NCBI GenBank assembly: GCA_017501695.1
Contig: JAFVWL010000070.1
Span: 1-32,945 of the forward strand
Origin: Oscillospiraceae bacterium
GTDB lineage: Bacteria > Bacillota > Clostridia > Oscillospirales > Oscillospiraceae
Reading direction: 5' to 3'
Length of the DNA: 32,945 nt
Position numbers and translations under genes: made by a program. Positions 31,591-32,945 of this stretch are shown here, piece after piece. Numbering within the stretch: the stretch's first letter is position 1; each line of letters opens with the position of its first letter. The notes beneath the pieces were generated by a model. The model did no database searches and was not told the DNA's origin. It saw nothing but the letters and a program-made list of their open reading frames with translations.

Positions 31591-32790
31591 ATGAACGGTA
31601 TTTCCAAGCTCAAGAAGATCGGCTTTTCCTGTGGGGATTCTTTTTCCTCTTCTATGGCAGAAGTGTTGGCTCCTTACGATTCAAGCGAATACGCTGTCTT
31701 TCCCGGCTTTTGTGATGTGCATGTGCATTTCCGTGAGCCGGGTTTTTCTTATAAGGAGACCATCGCCACAGGCAGCCGCGCCGCGGCCCGGGGCGGCTTT
31801 ACCGCTGTGTGCACCATGCCTAACCTGAATCCCGTACCGGACAGTGTGGAGCATCTGGGGCTTCAGCTTCAGATGATCGAAGACCAGGCCTGCATCCATG
31901 TATATCCCTACGGTGCCATCACCGTGGGAGAAAAAGGTGAGGTTCTGGCGGACCTGGAGGGCATGGCTCCCAATGTCATCGGTTTCTCCGATGACGGCCG
32001 GGGTGTCCAGTCCGATGACATGATGCGCCAGGCCATGCTCCGGGCCAAGGCTCTGGGAAAAATGATCGTTGCCCACTGTGAGGTCAATGAGCTGCTTCGC
32101 GGCGGTTATATCCACGACGGCGAGTACGCAAAGCTCCACGGCCACCGGGGTATTTGCTCCGAAAGCGAATGGGTCCAGATCGACCGGGACCTGAAGCTGG
32201 TGGAGGAGATCGGCTGCAAGTACCATGTATGCCACATTTCCACCAAGGAAAGCGTGGAGGTCATCCGCCGGGCCAAGGCCAGAGGCGTGGATGTGACCTG
32301 CGAGACCGGTCCCCACTACCTGGTGCTGACGGATATGGACCTGCAGGAGGACGGACGCTTTAAGATGAACCCGCCCCTGCGCAGCGAATCGGACCGCCAG
32401 GCCCTGATTGCGGGCATCGTGGACGGCACCATCGATATGATCGCCACGGACCACGCCCCTCACAGCGCGGAAGAAAAGGGGAGAGGCCTGGAAAAGAGCG
32501 CCTTCGGCATCGTTGGCATCGAAATCTCCTTCCAGACCATGTATACCCATCTGGTGAAGCCAGGGATCATCACCCTGGAAAAACTCATCGATCTGATGGC
32601 GATTGCGCCCCGGAAGCGGTTCGACATCCCTCTGGGCGAGGATTACACGGTGTGGGATCTGGAAGCCCTGGAAACCGTGGATCCGGACAAATTCCTGTCC
32701 ATGGGTAAAGCCACGCCCTTTGCCGGCCATACCCTGCAGGGCAAATGTATGCTCACCGTCTGTGACGGCAAGATTGTTTATCAGGTGTAA
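31591..32790 (+). CDS. pyrC: Dihydroorotase (class I type)
   Basis: The product has 399 residues. It closes carbamoyl-aspartate to dihydroorotate in pyrimidine synthesis. Motifs: DVHVHFREPGF (metal His-x-His), FSDDGRG with the bridging Asp used instead of carboxylated Lys in Bacillus and Aquifex enzymes, AHCE, CHIST, and ATDHAPHSAEEK. The N-terminus before the first motif is about 20 residues shorter than in B. subtilis, so the beta-sandwich domain is reduced. Start at 31591 with GGAAGGAGA. No other pyr gene is in the window. Confidence 0.94.
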   Translation: MNGISKLKKIGFSCGDSFSSSMAEVLAPYDSSEYAVFPGFCDVHVHFREPGFSYKETIATGSRAAARGGFTAVCTMPNLNPVPDSVEHLGLQLQMIEDQACIHVYPYGAITVGEKGEVLADLEGMAPNVIGFSDDGRGVQSDDMMRQAMLRAKALGKMIVAHCEVNELLRGGYIHDGEYAKLHGHRGICSESEWVQIDRDLKLVEEIGCKYHVCHISTKESVEVIRRAKARGVDVTCETGPHYLVLTDMDLQEDGRFKMNPPLRSESDRQALIAGIVDGTIDMIATDHAPHSAEEKGRGLEKSAFGIVGIEISFQTMYTHLVKPGIITLEKLIDLMAIAPRKRFDIPLGEDYTVWDLEALETVDPDKFLSMGKATPFAGHTLQGKCMLTVCDGKIVYQV

Positions 32791-32804
32791 TCTCATTCAA
32801 TTTT

Positions 32805-32945
32805 GAGGGCACCTCTAAAAACTCCCCTTTTGGGCTTTGGGCGAATCTTTCGCCCCATAAATGCGTTTTGAAAACGCCACAATACACAAAGTATTCTGCC
32901 GTTTTCAAAACTTTTTCTGAGCCGAAATCTTCTGCCCAAATCACC
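32805..32945. mobile_element. Inverted-repeat-rich element, cut by the window edge
   Basis: Non-coding DNA with nested symmetry. A GGGCGAA-TCT-TTCGCCC hairpin spans 32839-32855. A 12-bp inverted repeat (32865-32876 with 32900-32911) surrounds an inner AATAC/GTATT pair. Outer TTTGGGC (32829-32835) pairs with GCCCAAA (32934-32940). The left boundary may be the GGGCACCTCTAAAAA-like sequence at 32808. This looks like a MITE or an insertion-sequence end. No transposase lies inside the window. Confidence 0.5.

Noticed and set aside
32753..32944. A 63-codon minus-strand frame at the right edge
   Set aside because: It crosses the end of pyrC and the inverted-repeat element, with no ribosome-binding site; most likely spurious.

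Overview
The window looks like core chromosome of a spore-forming, Gram-positive Clostridia bacterium, most likely a gut member of the Oscillospiraceae/Ruminococcaceae. This is inferred from gene content and style, not from a database match. The evidence is: a full-length spoIVA; zinc-binding forms of L28 and L32; a Firmicutes-type HPr kinase; PlsY, MnmA and YceD; a domain-swapped GH3 of the kind known from rumen and gut clostridia; strong Shine-Dalgarno sequences; and sigma-A promoters with 17-bp spacers in front of most operons. Base composition is moderately GC-rich, with AT-richer patches at 1-2000 and about 25270-26430.

Layout. 1-1990: AT-rich start with terminators and two convergent membrane-anchored Xre-type regulators. 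2064-9117 (minus): a membrane-tethered, domain-permuted GH3 glycosidase, a TetR regulator, a YfhO-family polytopic membrane protein and a small PH-domain protein. 9185-10648 (minus): spoIVA with a sigma-E-like promoter, divergent from yceD-rpmF. 11722-14506: a HEXXH metallopeptidase, then der-plsY. 14600-14788 (minus): rpmB. 14976-17502: operon hprK, RluA-type pseudouridine synthase, HD hydrolase. 17536-19112 (minus): mnmA coupled to a GNAT acetyltransferase. 19422-21806: secreted GH24 lysozyme with an InlB-type repeat, five SH3b domains and an 18-copy 21-bp repeat. 21852-23491 (minus): Gfo/Idh/MocA oxidoreductase coupled to a PH-like membrane protein. 23651-26434: single-chain MmeI-like restriction-modification enzyme. 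26651-27504 (minus): rplM-rpsI. 27732-29073: TtcA-like enzyme and HD hydrolase. 29162-29416: small membrane protein with a sigma-G-like promoter. 29473-31433: Dus family enzyme and M23 peptidase. 31591-32790: dihydroorotase. 32805-32945: the beginning of what looks like a dispersed inverted-repeat element cut by the window edge.

Themes. Several genes act at the envelope: permuted GH3, YfhO, GH24/SH3b lysozyme, M23 peptidase, PlsY. Another group acts on tRNA or rRNA: MnmA, TtcA-like, Dus, RluA-like, YceD, Der. Sporulation is represented by spoIVA and possibly by the 84-residue membrane protein. The one clear accessory locus is the MmeI-like enzyme, whose 3' half differs in composition from its 5' half. 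I saw no CRISPR array, tRNA, rRNA, prophage or intact insertion sequence. I found no convincing multi-gene system that is wholly new. The most notable items are the double-anchored permuted GH3, the mosaic RM enzyme with a palindrome on its promoter, the small protein behind a sigma-G-like promoter, and the face-to-face promoters between rplM and the TtcA-like gene.
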